Positions 24,591 to 37,854 are shown, counted from the first letter of the stretch. The stretch is DNA of 64,000 nucleotides from Pristionchus mayeri (GCA_036245805.1 BTRK01000007.1:1270586-1334585); one strand, 5' to 3'. Made by a program: numbers and translations. Notes: generated by a model not told the origin, from the letters alone.

Positions 24591-26763
24591 GGCTGGAAAG
24601 ATCAAAGATCAACTCGAACTCTCTCCCACTCGAACACCTAATATTACCTCTATAGCAAAAACTAGCGAAATAAGAGCAAAGACAATCGAAAAATCAAAGA
24701 TCAAGTACGAATTGAGGACGAAATACCAATTATCCGGACTGAGAAAAGCGAAAATTCGAGCGCACGTGTGCAAGACCCGGTGATTCAGCACTAACAAGGG
24801 GCGAAAGAGGAGAGAGAGCGAGGGAAACGGGACAAGAAAGGCGGAAAGATATCGAGAAAATTCCGAGAAACGCCCATATGTAATGGAACACCGTCACGTT
24901 GAAGGGTGCTGGGGACGCGCGCCTCTCTCTCATCCCCATGATCTCTAGCCCCCTTCCCTTGCCATACGAGAAACGAGGAGACCGGGAGGAATGGGGGAGC
25001 GAGAGAGCACGCAAAAGTGAGAGAGCACGAGGGAATGGGAGGATTTTCAACGGAAAAAAGTGATAGGCGCGCGCCGGTATGGGGTCAGAGAGGTGTCTCG
25101 GAGAAAGTGCACTCAGACAGGAGGGGAATGGGAAGAGGAGGGGAGGGTCTGACTCGCTCTCTCCAATGAGCACGCTCTCTCTCTTGTCTAGACAGGAAGA
25201 AAGAAGGGAATAGCAAGGAAAAGAAGCGAGAGCATAGAAAAATGAGAGAACGGTGGGAAATCCAGACCGATTTGTGCGTGTAATGCGCGTTTTCCGGAAA
25301 CAAAAGCAGTGCAATTGGGCTTGATTTCTCGATTGCTGGCGTGGGAAAAACACATCTGTCCAAACTAAACGCCCTCGCAAACGGGGAATGACGCTGAGTC
25401 ATGCGGCTAGACTAGAGCAGAGTGGGTGGTCTTTGATCTCTACTGACTCATGGAAAGATTACTATGCGTTTGTTTACGCTGTTCGAAAGAAATTACAAAA
25501 AGTGCATCATCGGAATGCTACTGGAGAAACTAATCCGCAAACAGTGGGGGGATGAATGGATGCGGGAGATAAACCAAACTACCCATTGCCTATCAGAGCT
25601 CACTCTGATCCCATAAAACCAGCAGAAGAAGAAAGGAGGAAGTAAAGAACAGGTAGGGGTGGGGCAGAACCGTGCAATAGCCGCTGTTTCTCACGCCCTC
25701 ACAACAGACAGAAAACACGTGCAGAGCATGCGAAGTCAAATCTAGCTACTGGCATGTGAGAACGCTTTAAACTTTAAACTTTAAGGAGTTTAGCGGCGAA
25801 AGAAAAGTTCGGGAAAGGCATAAATCACCTGGATCGACCGCCTGTCAGCGAGAGATGAGGCGGAAATGAATGGAAATTGAGGGGAGAATGACGAAATGAC
25901 GCGCGATTTCCATCTATGCGATTTGCATGTCACCACAACAGGCAGAACTGAGACAATTCATGGGACGAACTCGCCCTAATTGATGGCCGCGTAGTAAACA
26001 TGTCTCTAGTAGAATCGTCCCTATCTGTTCACTCATGATCTCTACCTTAGTCTGGGCGAGAGAGTGTGGGAATTGAGGAGAGCCAGACGATAATGCAAAA
26101 ATTGGAATGGCACGAGCGCATTATCCAAATTTTACCTACTCGAATTACCAGTTATCTAGATAAAGAAATAAAACTTCCTCCTTTCCCGCCTGTCAGACAG
26201 AGTGAGAGAGCGTGCTAAATGAAGAGAGCGCGCGGTTAGATCCGGGAACAGATTCTCGTTCCTCTCTAAACATTCATTAGAGCAGACATGCGCACTTAGC
26301 TAGGGAGAAAAAGGGATTGTGACTAGCGTTCAGACAGACCAGGGCACAACCTAGGACTTCCTCAGCACAGCATTTTACACTTTGCTTCATCTGGCACAGA
26401 GATTCGAAAGTGGTAAAACATGTTCCGGAAGCGCAACCTACCGACAAACTACCGTCTAGCTACCGGGCAGTGCCAGATGATGGGAGCAGATCAATCGAAG
26501 TCGTGCACGGATGAATGCAGTAACACTTCGTGCTGAATATGATCTCACATTATGCTACTTATTTTTCCAAGATGAGAAGGAGCTCGACTATCCAATGAAA
26601 CATTTCGTTGAGAAGTGTAACCCGTGAAACATACATGCACACCTGAGTCTACAATTTTATCATATCACACAGCGGTTCACAAAGGTGAAAGATACGAACA
26701 AATATTTGGATGTAGTTACGGTATCTACATCAGGGATACTGTAGGGGTAGGGTATGGGGTAGA
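24591..26763. other. Intergenic region between the two left GSTK genes
   Basis: Pyrimidine/purine-biased DNA with CTCTCTCT-like tracts, GGCGCGCGCC near 25069 and a threefold CTTTAAA direct repeat near 25770. Long open frames on the minus strand (24730-25402) are low-complexity Ser/Pro/Leu and are not called. It must contain the GSTK-B promoter; no TATA box is evident. Confidence 0.6.
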
Positions 26764-29540
26764 TCAGAGGGAGGCGACGAGTGGGCCGTCGAACTTCTGC
26801 CCCATCATGTGACCGATGATGTGGAGACGATCAGAACCGAAGAATTTCTCCTGCAACGGATACTGTTGGGATACGGTGGAGTTACGGTAGGACTACGGCA
26901 CAACATGTTTTGATTCAAGTTTAGACGTGATTATGGCAATTCCAGAGTCCAGTAATTTTAAGGATTCGGACTGACAGTAAGTGTAAGTTTACGTATCAAA
27001 TGTTTACTGCTTTTCAGTTCTATGTATGTGGTGAACTAAATGGTTACTGTACCTTCCGACCGTTCTCCAAAGTGAGCACCGTCCAGGGCGCACCGAAACA
27101 CTACAAAAATCAAAGTTTAGTTTCAATAGCAGAGGCACCCTCAACACGCGAAATGCAAATTATGCAGCGTTTTGATATAACGAACAATTCGAAGTTAATC
27201 ACCTCGATTATGGGTTGAGTTTCAAATACTTCTCAAGTAATATGTAAGATTCACAAGGACAGTGATATCATGAAATCCGTGTAATGAAAAAATAACATAA
27301 CAAAAATCAACGCTGAACTATCAAAGATCAAAGATCAACTCGCTCACTCCACTCTCGACAGCCTCGTCCGTGTTCTCCCTCATCTTTCCCTTCACAGCCT
27401 CACTCGAGATCGAAGAGACGATGGCAGAAGGATCGGAGACTCCGCATGCAGAAAGCACCTGACAGAGAAAAATTATCTGTAATCTCTTCCGTTCATTGAA
27501 TGGTAAATAAAATGATGTATTTACTATGTGCATAGCATTTCAAGCTGTTAAATAAACCGCGTAATATCAAAACCTTTCATACAACCAGTTACCGAAGCCT
27601 AAAGTTCAGAGATCAGAGATCAAAAAGCACCTCGAGGAAGTCTTTCTCTTCGAAGATGTCCGCTCGATCGACCCAGAAACGACGGAAGAGCGCCCGAGCC
27701 ACAGCCTCGGCCTGCAGATATTGACGATCAGTCTTGCTTTTCTACCTTTGAAATATGCGCAGCTGATGCTCTTGAGATACATATAATTACTCGCTACGTT
27801 TCAACTACGTAGTGTGTATAAAGCTCAGTTTGTTATAGCTACTGTATGCCAGGTTGCAGTAATCAAACTACGGTATACCTTCTCGGGCTGCGCCAGCTGC
27901 ACGGCGCAGATCAATCGATCGGCATTGATCGACGACTTGGTCTGGATGATCGTGAGGAAGTCCTGAACGGAACTGGTAATGCACCACTACAGTAACTATT
28001 ACAGTATATTGCCTTTACTTTTAATGTTATTTTTTTAAAAATTTGATTACGAACTACAATTGAATTTTTATGAAACTCGATCCTGAAATATTAAGAGTGA
28101 AACATACAAGCACTCCAAATGCTCACACAATGTGAAACTCATTGTCACACAAATTGAGTGCAATTTTCTTTCGATTTTTCGACCACATCTCAGATGATGC
28201 AGTACTTTGACGACCGTTTGCATATTTTTCATCGATCAGAATATTGTGTAATTTTCCCTACAGTACTAGTTCTACCGTATCCCACCTCTCGGAACTTGAG
28301 CGGGATGTTGTAGTAGCGGGCGAGGCGAGTCACATCCCTGCCCATGTAAGGTCCCTGCAAGAAGTGTCTCTTGATTTCGCATAGTCTCTCTCTCTCTATC
28401 AAGTCATACTAGAGAATTTGGAAATTGAGACAGATGAATCCATAACAAATAAGAGTAAACAGTTATATCTTATTAGAAGGGTCAGCAAGAAACGATGATG
28501 TGATCAAAATACGCAAGATCAAATATCCCGTGCTCACCTTGGCGGGCACAGCGAATGCCGGCGGCTTGTTGCCTGGAAAGCAAAAATTTATATAAGTCTC
28601 GGTGATGAAACACACTCAAAATTGCATGGTCTACTATCAATAGCATCTGAAAGAAGCGCAGATTTCTAAAGAAAGCATTACTAAATTTGGGACTACGGTA
28701 GGATCACGGTCAGCTGACAAAGTTCAAAGATCACTCACCTGAGGCCTTCATGATGTGTCCGAGCGCGACGGGCTTGAGCGTGACCTCCATCGGCCACGTC
28801 GAACGACGAGCCAGCAGCGACTGCGAAAGAGTACGGTAGGGGATTACGGTAGAATATCAATTTATCGAGGGAATATATCAGGTTACTGTAGCTGATGTAT
28901 CAATCGATGAGAGGAGCAGGTTCGTGATGCAAAATCGTCGACCCCGGGAGTATTGAATGAGAACGGTTATTAGGATTATTACAATATATGCGTTATCTTG
29001 ATTTGAAAAAGTCTACCATTTATTAGGAAACTTAATGCATTTGGTTTCAATTTCGACTCACTTTCAAACTGGGGGGCCACTATTTCTGTGTTTCAGCGCT
29101 GCGACATAAAGGTTGAATTGCTTGAAACAATCAATGTTCGGTGTTTATTCAATGATAAAAACATATTCAACTATCAAAGCGAACTTTTTGCACGTTTCAC
29201 CGTTGCTATAATTAGCCAATCATAGCCCTGAGGGGTGTATATCTCCATTTCCCGATCTCTCCACTTGTCGGATGGTGAGATAGCGCAAGAAAAGAAGAGA
29301 GTGCCCCATCAACTTTTGTGACTATGAATGTAAAGTCTTCAAGAGCAGAGAAGATTCTGAGGACGGCAAGGGAGTACTCATATTTTACGCTAATTTAGCG
29401 AGAGAGAGAGAGAGAGAGAGGGATATGAAAGAAAAAGCTGAACGAGTCAGGAGAGATCAAAGATCACCCACCTCGAAGAGGATGAATGAGTAGGGCGAGA
29501 TGAGGTCGAAGTAGAGGTCGACGGCGAACTTCTTGACCAT
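26764..29540 (-). CDS. GST kappa (GSTK-A), left palindrome copy
   Basis: Mirror of 35078-37854 (64618 minus x). Nine exons encode 221 residues, starting MVKKFAVDLYFDLISPYS (ATG 29538-29540) and ending with TGA 26764-26766. All exon boundaries found in the right copy are present here. Same strand and same order as GSTK-B; this gene lies upstream of it. Confidence 0.94.
29400..29421. repeat. (GA)n microsatellite
   Basis: Eleven GA dinucleotides in a row in intron 1 of GSTK-A, 120-140 bp from exon 1. Mirrored as (TC)n near 35198-35218. Confidence 0.9.
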
Positions 29541-30739
29541 GGCGCTGACGAGATCAGAGATCAAATATCAAACTACAACTAGAAGGATCTCCGACAATAC
29601 GCTTTTTCACGGGTAAAAATCAGAACTGGATGAATTCGAGATAGTAAAGATATGAGACTCATGGAACACCATCATAATCTCGCCTTTACTGATAAAACAT
29701 AGCAAATCTCTACAACATTGATCGGGCGAGTCAGAATCGCGGTTAGACAGGAAAGGCGAGAACATACTGTAGTATGGTCAGGGAGTGATCAGAGCTCATT
29801 GGCCGCAAATCAGCCGAAATAGATCAAAGTAACTGAGGAGAGTAAAGTTTGCGATTCTAAGAAAATGCGGAAAGCGCTCGGAATGCGGGCTTATATACAT
29901 AGAGGCGGTAGCAAGAAAACAAAGCGTGACCACAGCGTGGGTGAACTTTGTAGCCTAGAGTGCGATCTCAAATAGGGAATCAAAGAGCGGCAGATCAGGA
30001 GGGAAAGCACGAAAAGTTCACTACGAAACAGCCAAAGATAACTGAAAAGTGGGAAGAAGGCGCTTAGTCTGCTAAGGTTAGGCATTTGTAGTTAACTAGG
30101 CGAAACAATAAGAGAGGGTACTCGAGAAAGTCACGTTGTGTCTGATAGGCCGAGGGTCGAAAACGTGGTCGGAGAGAGAAGAGAACGAGAGGGGAAGAGA
30201 GGAAGGGACGAGAGTGGAGGGAAGAAGAGATGAACGCTGTGGTCAGTGATGCCCATGCACAACTGTGACTCTGGAGTGCCCTCCGATCTAGTCTTCTCTC
30301 TTTCTCTCTCTCAGCTCTCGATAGACAGAGGGACAGAGAGATCAATGGATGAGTGATAGAGTCATTTGTAAATTCTCTCTCAGCCTCGAATTGAATACAG
30401 TTAGGGAGCACAAATCCAGAGAGGAGACCCGCTATTTAATAAATTTCGTGTGTGAATGGAGATGGTTCAAGGGGACACGACATAGCTGTGTATAATTACG
30501 GATGCAATTTCTGAAAATACTCGTTGATATTTATGCTTACATCGTTTTACTCGCTACAATACGATATAGCCATGGCACAGGCTAGAGAAACACTGTGACA
30601 TCTAATTGGAAGTATAGGGGGACAATCAACGGAGAGGATTGTTAAGAGTGCACGAGGGGCATCACAATCTGGGGGGAAGAGTAAGAGGAGGAAGATGCAT
30701 CGTCGAGGCACTCGAGGACGCGCAGAGAAGAGCGGATCA
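29541..30739. other. Intergenic region between GSTK-A and the kelch remnant (left)
   Basis: Presumed GSTK-A promoter side. Contains TATATA near 29892 and long CT/GA-rich stretches. Two open frames on the minus strand (29891-30411) are low complexity and not supported as genes. Confidence 0.55.
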
Positions 30740-31457
30740 TCACTGAAAATGTATTGATTTGAATTATGTTATCCTTTTCATTATCATGCTTTAGATGTTT
30801 ACACTTGATTTCGAAAGATGAGCAATTTCTCATATTGAATTCACATCCAGTTCGAAGTGTTCTCGGAAATGAAGTCAATAGTAGTTTTCCCCCCTACCTT
30901 GAGGAGAGCGGAAGGAGGAGTGGAGAAAGTGGCGGGAATGGGCAGAGTGACGTACTCGCATCCATAAGGGAAGACATTCCTGCAAGGTTTCGAAGTCATT
31001 TCTGAGATTTTTTTGCAAGAAAATCTAGCAAGACTATCTGGAATATCTCATTGACTCACTATATCTAAAATCAGCACAACTCACGTTGAGAGAGGACAAG
31101 CCGCTCTCTCCACCCATTAGTTCTCCTCGGGGAGATACTCTTCGAACAGCTGGGATGAATCCCCGATGAGGAAGAGACGCCCAGAGCACGCCGCCAGATG
31201 CAGCCATACTCTAAAATCAGTACATTTACATACGCAGTTTGTGATAGCGGCAATACCGTACCCTGTGTGCAGGGTGTCAGCGACTGTGGACCACGTCTGC
31301 GCCACAGGATCGTACTTCTCGCATGCCTTCATCTCCCGAATGAATAATTCCATATAATTCGCAACGAAGCACGTATGGTTTTCGAAAGTATCTGTTAAGT
31401 TTGATGTTGCCCCATTTTGTTAATTTTGAATTGTCTTCGGGCAGGTTTCTGCTCATT
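30740..31457 (-). pseudogene. Kelch-repeat gene 3' end (left arm remnant)
   Basis: On the minus strand it shows the last kelch exons also seen at 33241-33878: ACEKYDPVAQTWSTVAD, GRLFLIGDSSQ...EEYLPEEN, then a stop where the intact relative has Lys before WVERAACPLS, then NVFPYGCEYVTLPIP and LLK before TGA (30740-30742). The acceptor of the CEKYDP exon is lost (ATTATTCAT instead of ATTATTCAG). This is only the gene tail; the rest is missing because the palindrome arm ends in the preceding intron. Confidence 0.85.
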
Positions 31458-31630
31458 ATCTCAATCGAAAGGGCCCAATTCGACTGTTAAAAATGGACGA
31501 AGCACGTATGGTTTTCGAAAGTATCTGTTAAGTTTGATGTTGCCCCATTTTGTTAATTTTGAATTGTCTTCGGGCAGGTTTCTGCTCACTATCTCAATCG
31601 AAAGGGCCCAATTCGACTGTTAAAAATGGA
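31365..31630. repeat. 133-bp tandem duplication at the palindrome spacer edge
   Basis: Two nearly identical copies, 31365-31497 and 31498-31630, starting CGAAGCACGTATGG and ending AAAATGGA. They derive from kelch intron sequence in reverse orientation. The inner border of the left palindrome arm (31458) lies in the first copy. Confidence 0.95.
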
Positions 31631-33159
31631 AATACGAGTGAAATCCATCTGATTTCAGTCGATTTCAATCGAAAAATATTGGCCGACAGTATCGATTGTA
31701 TGATGTTCGAAGACAAAAATCCGAATCTCAAAGTGTGCACAGAAGCTTATATGCAAATTTTCTTATTAACGTGGGTGTTCTTTACTTCGCGCAGAATGCG
31801 CATCCTCATATGTTTTAAAATCCTCACTTTGTGATGCCCAATTTTAACAAAATCTAAATTTCTAAAATCGACATTTTTGGAACGATTCAAATTCGAATTT
31901 TTCGATGAGTTTTCACAGACCCCAAACTTAAAACTTATTTTGTCATCATTTGCGCGTAGGCGCAGTTGAAACTAAGACGGTTGGAATGAAAAACCTGAAA
32001 TTCCAAATATTTGAGCCTTTGGTACAAAAAACATAGATAATGAATCTGCCTATCGAGTGGGAATTAGATATAGTTTTCATCGAGCTACATTTTAAGCATA
32101 GTATGGCCGTGAGGTTTTTCCATATGGGTGAACAAAATTTAAAAACACCAAAAAATCGATGGGTAAATCGGTTACGCAATCGAGTGGGAACCGATAAGGG
32201 TGGCTCATTTTTAGTTATTAGTGATGCCTAGTTCATAGCAAAAGAGATTTTGACTCCAACTCTTATCGTTTAGAAATTATGAAATTTCGATTTTTTGCAT
32301 TTGCGGCCTTATATTTTAATAAGTAGAAACGAAATTGAGAAATCACGGGTATTATGTGCAACGCGGGGCCAAGGGGTGTCCATGCACAAAGTGGGGCCGT
32401 GTGGTTCTCATGCCGGGGGGACGTGGCCGCGGGGTGGCGATTATGGTTGAGTCTTACCGATCCGGTCTCTTAAAGGCTTAAAGTCTGACAAGCAAATTAT
32501 CTAAACCTCTTATTAATTGTTCATATTTAACAATAAATACCGAAATTCAGCATCGTGGCAGGGGGAGGGGAGGAACATTCATCCGCTCACTGCTACGCAA
32601 TGGATGTGTCGAACTTGGCTCGAGGTTGGCCATTGTGGTTTCCATAGTAATTCGATTTTTCAACGAAGTTTTATGTTCTCAGGGTGGAGGGGAATCGGAT
32701 CGATGACGCGACCCAGGAGGAATGCTGCGTCGTGCGTGTACAAGGACAAATTGTACGGTAAGCACATAGTTAGAATCCTCAAGCACCTTGCCAAAGCAAT
32801 TCGGTCACCCACTTTGCGGTCTCTACACATAGTGATGCGATGGAGTAGTAGAGCATGCATTTCCTTCCAGTCTTCGGAGGAGTGGACTTCGAGTATGACC
32901 TCGTCAATACTGCCGAATTCTACGACCCTGACGAGGGCTGGTGAAGGGTTACGGTAGGGAGCGTGATGGGTATTGATTGATTTACAGCTGGACACGGCTT
33001 CCGCCCATGGCAGTCAAGAGGGAATATCCAGCGGCTGCGGAGTTTCGAGGACAGATATACGTCGCCGGCGGGTCAGTTTTATATAGCGAGTCTATTTTCG
33101 AAATTCTTTTTTTGGGTAGGATTAGGTCGTGCTAAATTGATAATAATTATATGATGAGC
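31459..33159. other. Palindrome spacer (1,701 bp)
   Basis: The only asymmetric part of the giant palindrome. In order: the remainder of the 133-bp duplication, a non-coding repeat (31641-32472), and three forward kelch exons (32683-33071) that continue into the right arm. Confidence 0.9.
31641..32472. mobile_element. Non-coding repeat (FB3-like), one arm
   Basis: Inverted relative of 63037-63860; positions sum to about 95500. Highly similar but not identical, with a short divergent stretch near 32430. It ends ...GGTCTC followed by TTAA, where kelch sequence resumes. No coding potential is recognised. It may be one arm of a third long-inverted-repeat element. Confidence 0.75.
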
Positions 33160-33878
33160 TAATGAGCAGAAACCTGCCCGAAGACAATTCAAAATTAACA
33201 AAATGGGGCAACATCAAACTTAACAGATACTTTCGAAAACCATACGTGCTTCGTTGCGAATTATATGGAATTATTCATTCGGGAGATGAAGGCATGCGAG
33301 AAGTACGATCCTGTGGCGCAGACGTGGTCCACAGTCGCTGACACCCTGCACACAGGGTACGGTATTGCCGCTATCACAAACTGCGTATGTAAATGTACTG
33401 ATTTTAGAGTATGGCTGCATCTGGCGGCGTGCTCTGGACGTCTCTTCCTCATCGGGGATTCATCCCAGCTGTTCGAAGAGTATCTCCCCGAGGAGAACTA
33501 ATGGGTGGAGAGAGCGGCTTGTCCTCTCTCAACGTGAGTTGTGCTGATTTTAGATATAGTGAGTCAATGAGATATTCCAGATAGTCTTGCTAGATTTTCT
33601 TGCAAAAAAATCTCAGAAATGACTTCGAAACCTTGCAGGAATGTCTTCCCTTATGGATGCGAGTACGTCACTCTGCCCATTCCCGCCACTTTCTCCACTC
33701 CTCCTTCCGCTCTCCTCAAGGTAGGGGGGAAAACTACTATTGACTTCATTTCCGAGAACACTTCGAACTGGATGTGAATTCAATATGAGAAATTGCTCAT
33801 CTTTCGAAATCAAGTGTAAACATCTAAAGCATGATAATGAAAAGGATAACATAATTCAAATCAATACATTTTCAGTGA
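32683..33878 (+). pseudogene. BTB-kelch gene 3' half, spacer plus right arm
   Basis: Kelch-repeat exons at 32683-32757 (WRGIGSMTRPRRNAASCVYK), 32871-32940 (VFGGVDFEYDLVNTAEFYDP) and 32988-33071 (WTRLPPMAVKREYPAAAEF...YVAGG). These are followed in the right arm by ACEKYDPVAQTWSTVAD (acceptor lost), GRLFLIGD with a TAA where K1 has Lys, NVFPYGCEYVTLPIP and a TGA at 33876-33878. There is no BTB half upstream; the FB3-like repeat takes its place. A second-half fragment that cannot be functional as it stands. Confidence 0.88.
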
Positions 33879-35077
33879 TGATCCGCTCTTCTCTGCGCGT
33901 CCTCGAGTGCCTCGACGATGCATCTTCCTCCTCTTACTCTTCCCCCCAGATTGTGATGCCCCTCGTGCACTCTTAACAATCCTCTCCGTTGATTGTCCCC
34001 CTATACTTCCAATTAGATGTCACAGTGTTTCTCTAGCCTGTGCCATGGCTATATCGTATTGTAGCGAGTAAAACGATGTAAGCATAAATATCAACGAGTA
34101 TTTTCAGAAATTGCATCCGTAATTATACACAGCTATGTCGTGTCCCCTTGAACCATCTCCATTCACACACGAAATTTATTAAATAGCGGGTCTCCTCTCT
34201 GGATTTGTGCTCCCTAACTGTATTCAATTCGAGGCTGAGAGAGAATTTACAAATGACTCTATCACTCATCCATTGATCTCTCTGTCCCTCTGTCTATCGA
34301 GAGCTGAGAGAGAGAAAGAGAGAAGACTAGATCGGAGGGCACTCCAGAGTCACAGTTGTGCATGGGCATCACTGACCACAGCGTTCATCTCTTCTTCCCT
34401 CCACTCTCGTCCCTTCCTCTCTTCCCCTCTCGTTCTCTTCTCTCTCCGACCACGTTTTCGACCCTCGGCCTATCAGACACAACGTGACTTTCTCGAGTAC
34501 CCTCTCTTATTGTTTCGCCTAGTTAACTACAAATGCCTAACCTTAGCAGACTAAGCGCCTTCTTCCCACTTTTCAGTTATCTTTGGCTGTTTCGTAGTGA
34601 ACTTTTCGTGCTTTCCCTCCTGATCTGCCGCTCTTTGATTCCCTATTTGAGATCGCACTCTAGGCTACAAAGTTCACCCACGCTGTGGTCACGCTTTGTT
34701 TTCTTGCTACCGCCTCTATGTATATAAGCCCGCATTCCGAGCGCTTTCCGCATTTTCTTAGAATCGCAAACTTTACTCTCCTCAGTTACTTTGATCTATT
34801 TCGGCTGATTTGCGGCCAATGAGCTCTGATCACTCCCTGACCATACTACAGTATGTTCTCGCCTTTCCTGTCTAACCGCGATTCTGACTCGCCCGATCAA
34901 TGTTGTAGAGATTTGCTATGTTTTATCAGTAAAGGCGAGATTATGATGGTGTTCCATGAGTCTCATATCTTTACTATCTCGAATTCATCCAGTTCTGATT
35001 TTTACCCGTGAAAAAGCGTATTGTCGGAGATCCTTCTAGTTGTAGTTTGATATTTGATCTCTGATCTCGTCAGCGCC
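33879..35077. other. Intergenic region upstream of GSTK-A (right)
   Basis: Mirror of 29541-30739. The last 35 bp before the GSTK-A ATG read TATTTGATCTCTGATC then CGTCAG, a possible trans-splice acceptor 4 bp before the start. No other gene is seen. Confidence 0.55.
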
Positions 35078-37854
35078 ATGGTCAAGAAGTTCGCCGTCGA
35101 CCTCTACTTCGACCTCATCTCGCCCTACTCATTCATCCTCTTCGAGGTGGGTGATCTTTGATCTCTCCTGACTCGTTCAGCTTTTTCTTTCATATCCCTC
35201 TCTCTCTCTCTCTCTCTCGCTAAATTAGCGTAAAATATGAGTACTCCCTTGCCGTCCTCAGAATCTTCTCTGCTCTTGAAGACTTTACATTCATAGTCAC
35301 AAAAGTTGATGGGGCACTCTCTTCTTTTCTTGCGCTATCTCACCATCCGACAAGTGGAGAGATCGGGAAATGGAGATATACACCCCTCAGGGCTATGATT
35401 GGCTAATTATAGCAACGGTGAAACGTGCAAAAAGTTCGCTTTGATAGTTGAATATGTTTTTATCATTGAATAAACACCGAACATTGATTGTTTCAAGCAA
35501 TTCAACCTTTATGTCGCAGCGCTGAAACACAGAAATAGTGGCCCCCCAGTTTGAAAGTGAGTCGAAATTGAAACCAAATGCATTAAGTTTCCTAATAAAT
35601 GGTAGACTTTTTCAAATCAAGATAACGCATATATTGTAATAATCCTAATAACCGTTCTCATTCAATACTCCCGGGGTCGACGATTTTGCATCACGAACCT
35701 GCTCCTCTCATCGATTGATACATCAGCTACAGTAACCTGATATATTCCCTCGATAAATTGATATTCTACCGTAATCCCCTACCGTACTCTTTCGCAGTCG
35801 CTGCTGGCTCGTCGTTCGACGTGGCCGATGGAGGTCACGCTCAAGCCCGTCGCGCTCGGACACATCATGAAGGCCTCAGGTGAGTGATCTTTGAACTTTG
35901 TCAGCTGACCGTGATCCTACCGTAGTCCCAAATTTAGTAATGCTTTCTTTAGAAATCTGCGCTTCTTTCAGATGCTATTGATAGTAGACCATGCAATTTT
36001 GAGTGTGTTTCATCACCGAGACTTATATAAATTTTTGCTTTCCAGGCAACAAGCCGCCGGCATTCGCTGTGCCCGCCAAGGTGAGCACGGGATATTTGAT
36101 CTTGCGTATTTTGATCACATCATCGTTTCTTGCTGACCCTTCTAATAAGATATAACTGTTTACTCTTATTTGTTATGGATTCATCTGTCTCAATTTCCAA
36201 ATTCTCTAGTATGACTTGATAGAGAGAGAGAGACTATGCGAAATCAAGAGACACTTCTTGCAGGGACCTTACATGGGCAGGGATGTGACTCGCCTCGCCC
36301 GCTACTACAACATCCCGCTCAAGTTCCGAGAGGTGGGATACGGTAGAACTAGTACTGTAGGGAAAATTACACAATATTCTGATCGATGAAAAATATGCAA
36401 ACGGTCGTCAAAGTACTGCATCATCTGAGATGTGGTCGAAAAATCGAAAGAAAATTGCACTCAATTTGTGTGACAATGAGTTTCACATTGTGTGAGCATT
36501 TGGAGTGCTTGTATGTTTCACTCTTAATATTTCAGGATCGAGTTTCATAAAAATTCAATTGTAGTTCGTAATCAAATTTTTAAAAAAATAACATTAAAAG
36601 TAAAGGCAATATACTGTAATAGTTACTGTAGTGGTGCATTACCAGTTCCGTTCAGGACTTCCTCACGATCATCCAGACCAAGTCGTCGATCAATGCCGAT
36701 CGATTGATCTGCGCCGTGCAGCTGGCGCAGCCCGAGAAGGTATACCGTAGTTTGATTACTGCAACCTGGCATACAGTAGCTATAACAAACTGAGCTTTAT
36801 ACACACTACGTAGTTGAAACGTAGCGAGTAATTATATGTATCTCAAGAGCATCAGCTGCGCATATTTCAAAGGTAGAAAAGCAAGACTGATCGTCAATAT
36901 CTGCAGGCCGAGGCTGTGGCTCGGGCGCTCTTCCGTCGTTTCTGGGTCGATCGAGCGGACATCTTCGAAGAGAAAGACTTCCTCGAGGTGCTTTTTGATC
37001 TCTGATCTCTGAACTTTAGGCTTCGGTAACTGGTTGTATGAAAGGTTTTGATATTACGCGGTTTATTTAACAGCTTGAAATGCTATGCACATAGTAAATA
37101 CATCATTTTATTTACCATTCAATGAACGGAAGAGATTACAGATAATTTTTCTCTGTCAGGTGCTTTCTGCATGCGGAGTCTCCGATCCTTCTGCCATCGT
37201 CTCTTCGATCTCGAGTGAGGCTGTGAAGGGAAAGATGAGGGAGAACACGGACGAGGCTGTCGAGAGTGGAGTGAGCGAGTTGATCTTTGATCTTTGATAG
37301 TTCAGCGTTGATTTTTGTTATGTTATTTTTTCATTACACGGATTTCATGATATCACTGTCCTTGTGAATCTTACATATTACTTGAGAAGTATTTGAAACT
37401 CAACCCATAATCGAGGTGATTAACTTCGAATTGTTCGTTATATCAAAACGCTGCATAATTTGCATTTCGCGTGTTGAGGGTGCCTCTGCTATTGAAACTA
37501 AACTTTGATTTTTGTAGTGTTTCGGTGCGCCCTGGACGGTGCTCACTTTGGAGAACGGTCGGAAGGTACAGTAACCATTTAGTTCACCACATACATAGAA
37601 CTGAAAAGCAGTAAACATTTGATACGTAAACTTACACTTACTGTCAGTCCGAATCCTTAAAATTACTGGACTCTGGAATTGCCATAATCACGTCTAAACT
37701 TGAATCAAAACATGTTGTGCCGTAGTCCTACCGTAACTCCACCGTATCCCAACAGTATCCGTTGCAGGAGAAATTCTTCGGTTCTGATCGTCTCCACATC
37801 ATCGGTCACATGATGGGGCAGAAGTTCGACGGCCCACTCGTCGCCTCCCTCTGA
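35078..37854 (+). CDS. Glutathione S-transferase kappa (GSTK-A), right palindrome copy
   Basis: Exons: 35078-35146, 35798-35879, 36046-36080, 36264-36332, 36656-36739, 36907-36987, 37160-37270, 37518-37565 and 37768-37854, all with GT-AG borders. The 666 nt give 221 residues, close to the usual 226. GSTK enzymes have a DsbA-like thioredoxin fold and conjugate glutathione in mitochondria or peroxisomes. Family marks: SPYS with the catalytic-type Ser15, GNKPP 51-55, the helical insert 56-177, FGAPW 179-183 with cis-Pro182, and FGSDR 197-201, a glutathione-contacting motif. No mitochondrial presequence precedes the motif, and the C-terminus (VASL) is not a clear SKL peroxisomal signal. GSTK-B follows 2.2 kb downstream on the same strand. 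Several introns begin with a TTTGATC motif near the donor. Confidence 0.96.

Larger units (their letters stand above)
17069..31458. repeat. Giant palindrome, left arm (14,390 bp)
   Basis: Reverse complement of 33160-47543. Paired positions sum to 64612 from 17069 to about 19690, and to 64618 from there to 31458. The offset comes from one 6-bp deletion in the right arm near 44920. Observed differences besides that are few: one base in the transposase codon at 18151 and one base in the kelch fragment. The outer end is at TATACTTTAG inside foldback FB1; the inner end is at CTCATTA inside a kelch intron. Confidence 0.97.

Noticed and set aside
24730..25402. 216- and 105-codon open frames (also mirrored at 39216-39888)
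   Set aside because: Low-complexity Ser/Leu/Pro from CT-rich DNA, overlapping each other, with no splice signals or domain.
32040..32231. 63-codon ORF shared by the spacer and 63269-63460
   Set aside because: Conserved only because both copies belong to the same non-coding repeat; short, and overlapped by an equally long frame on the other strand.
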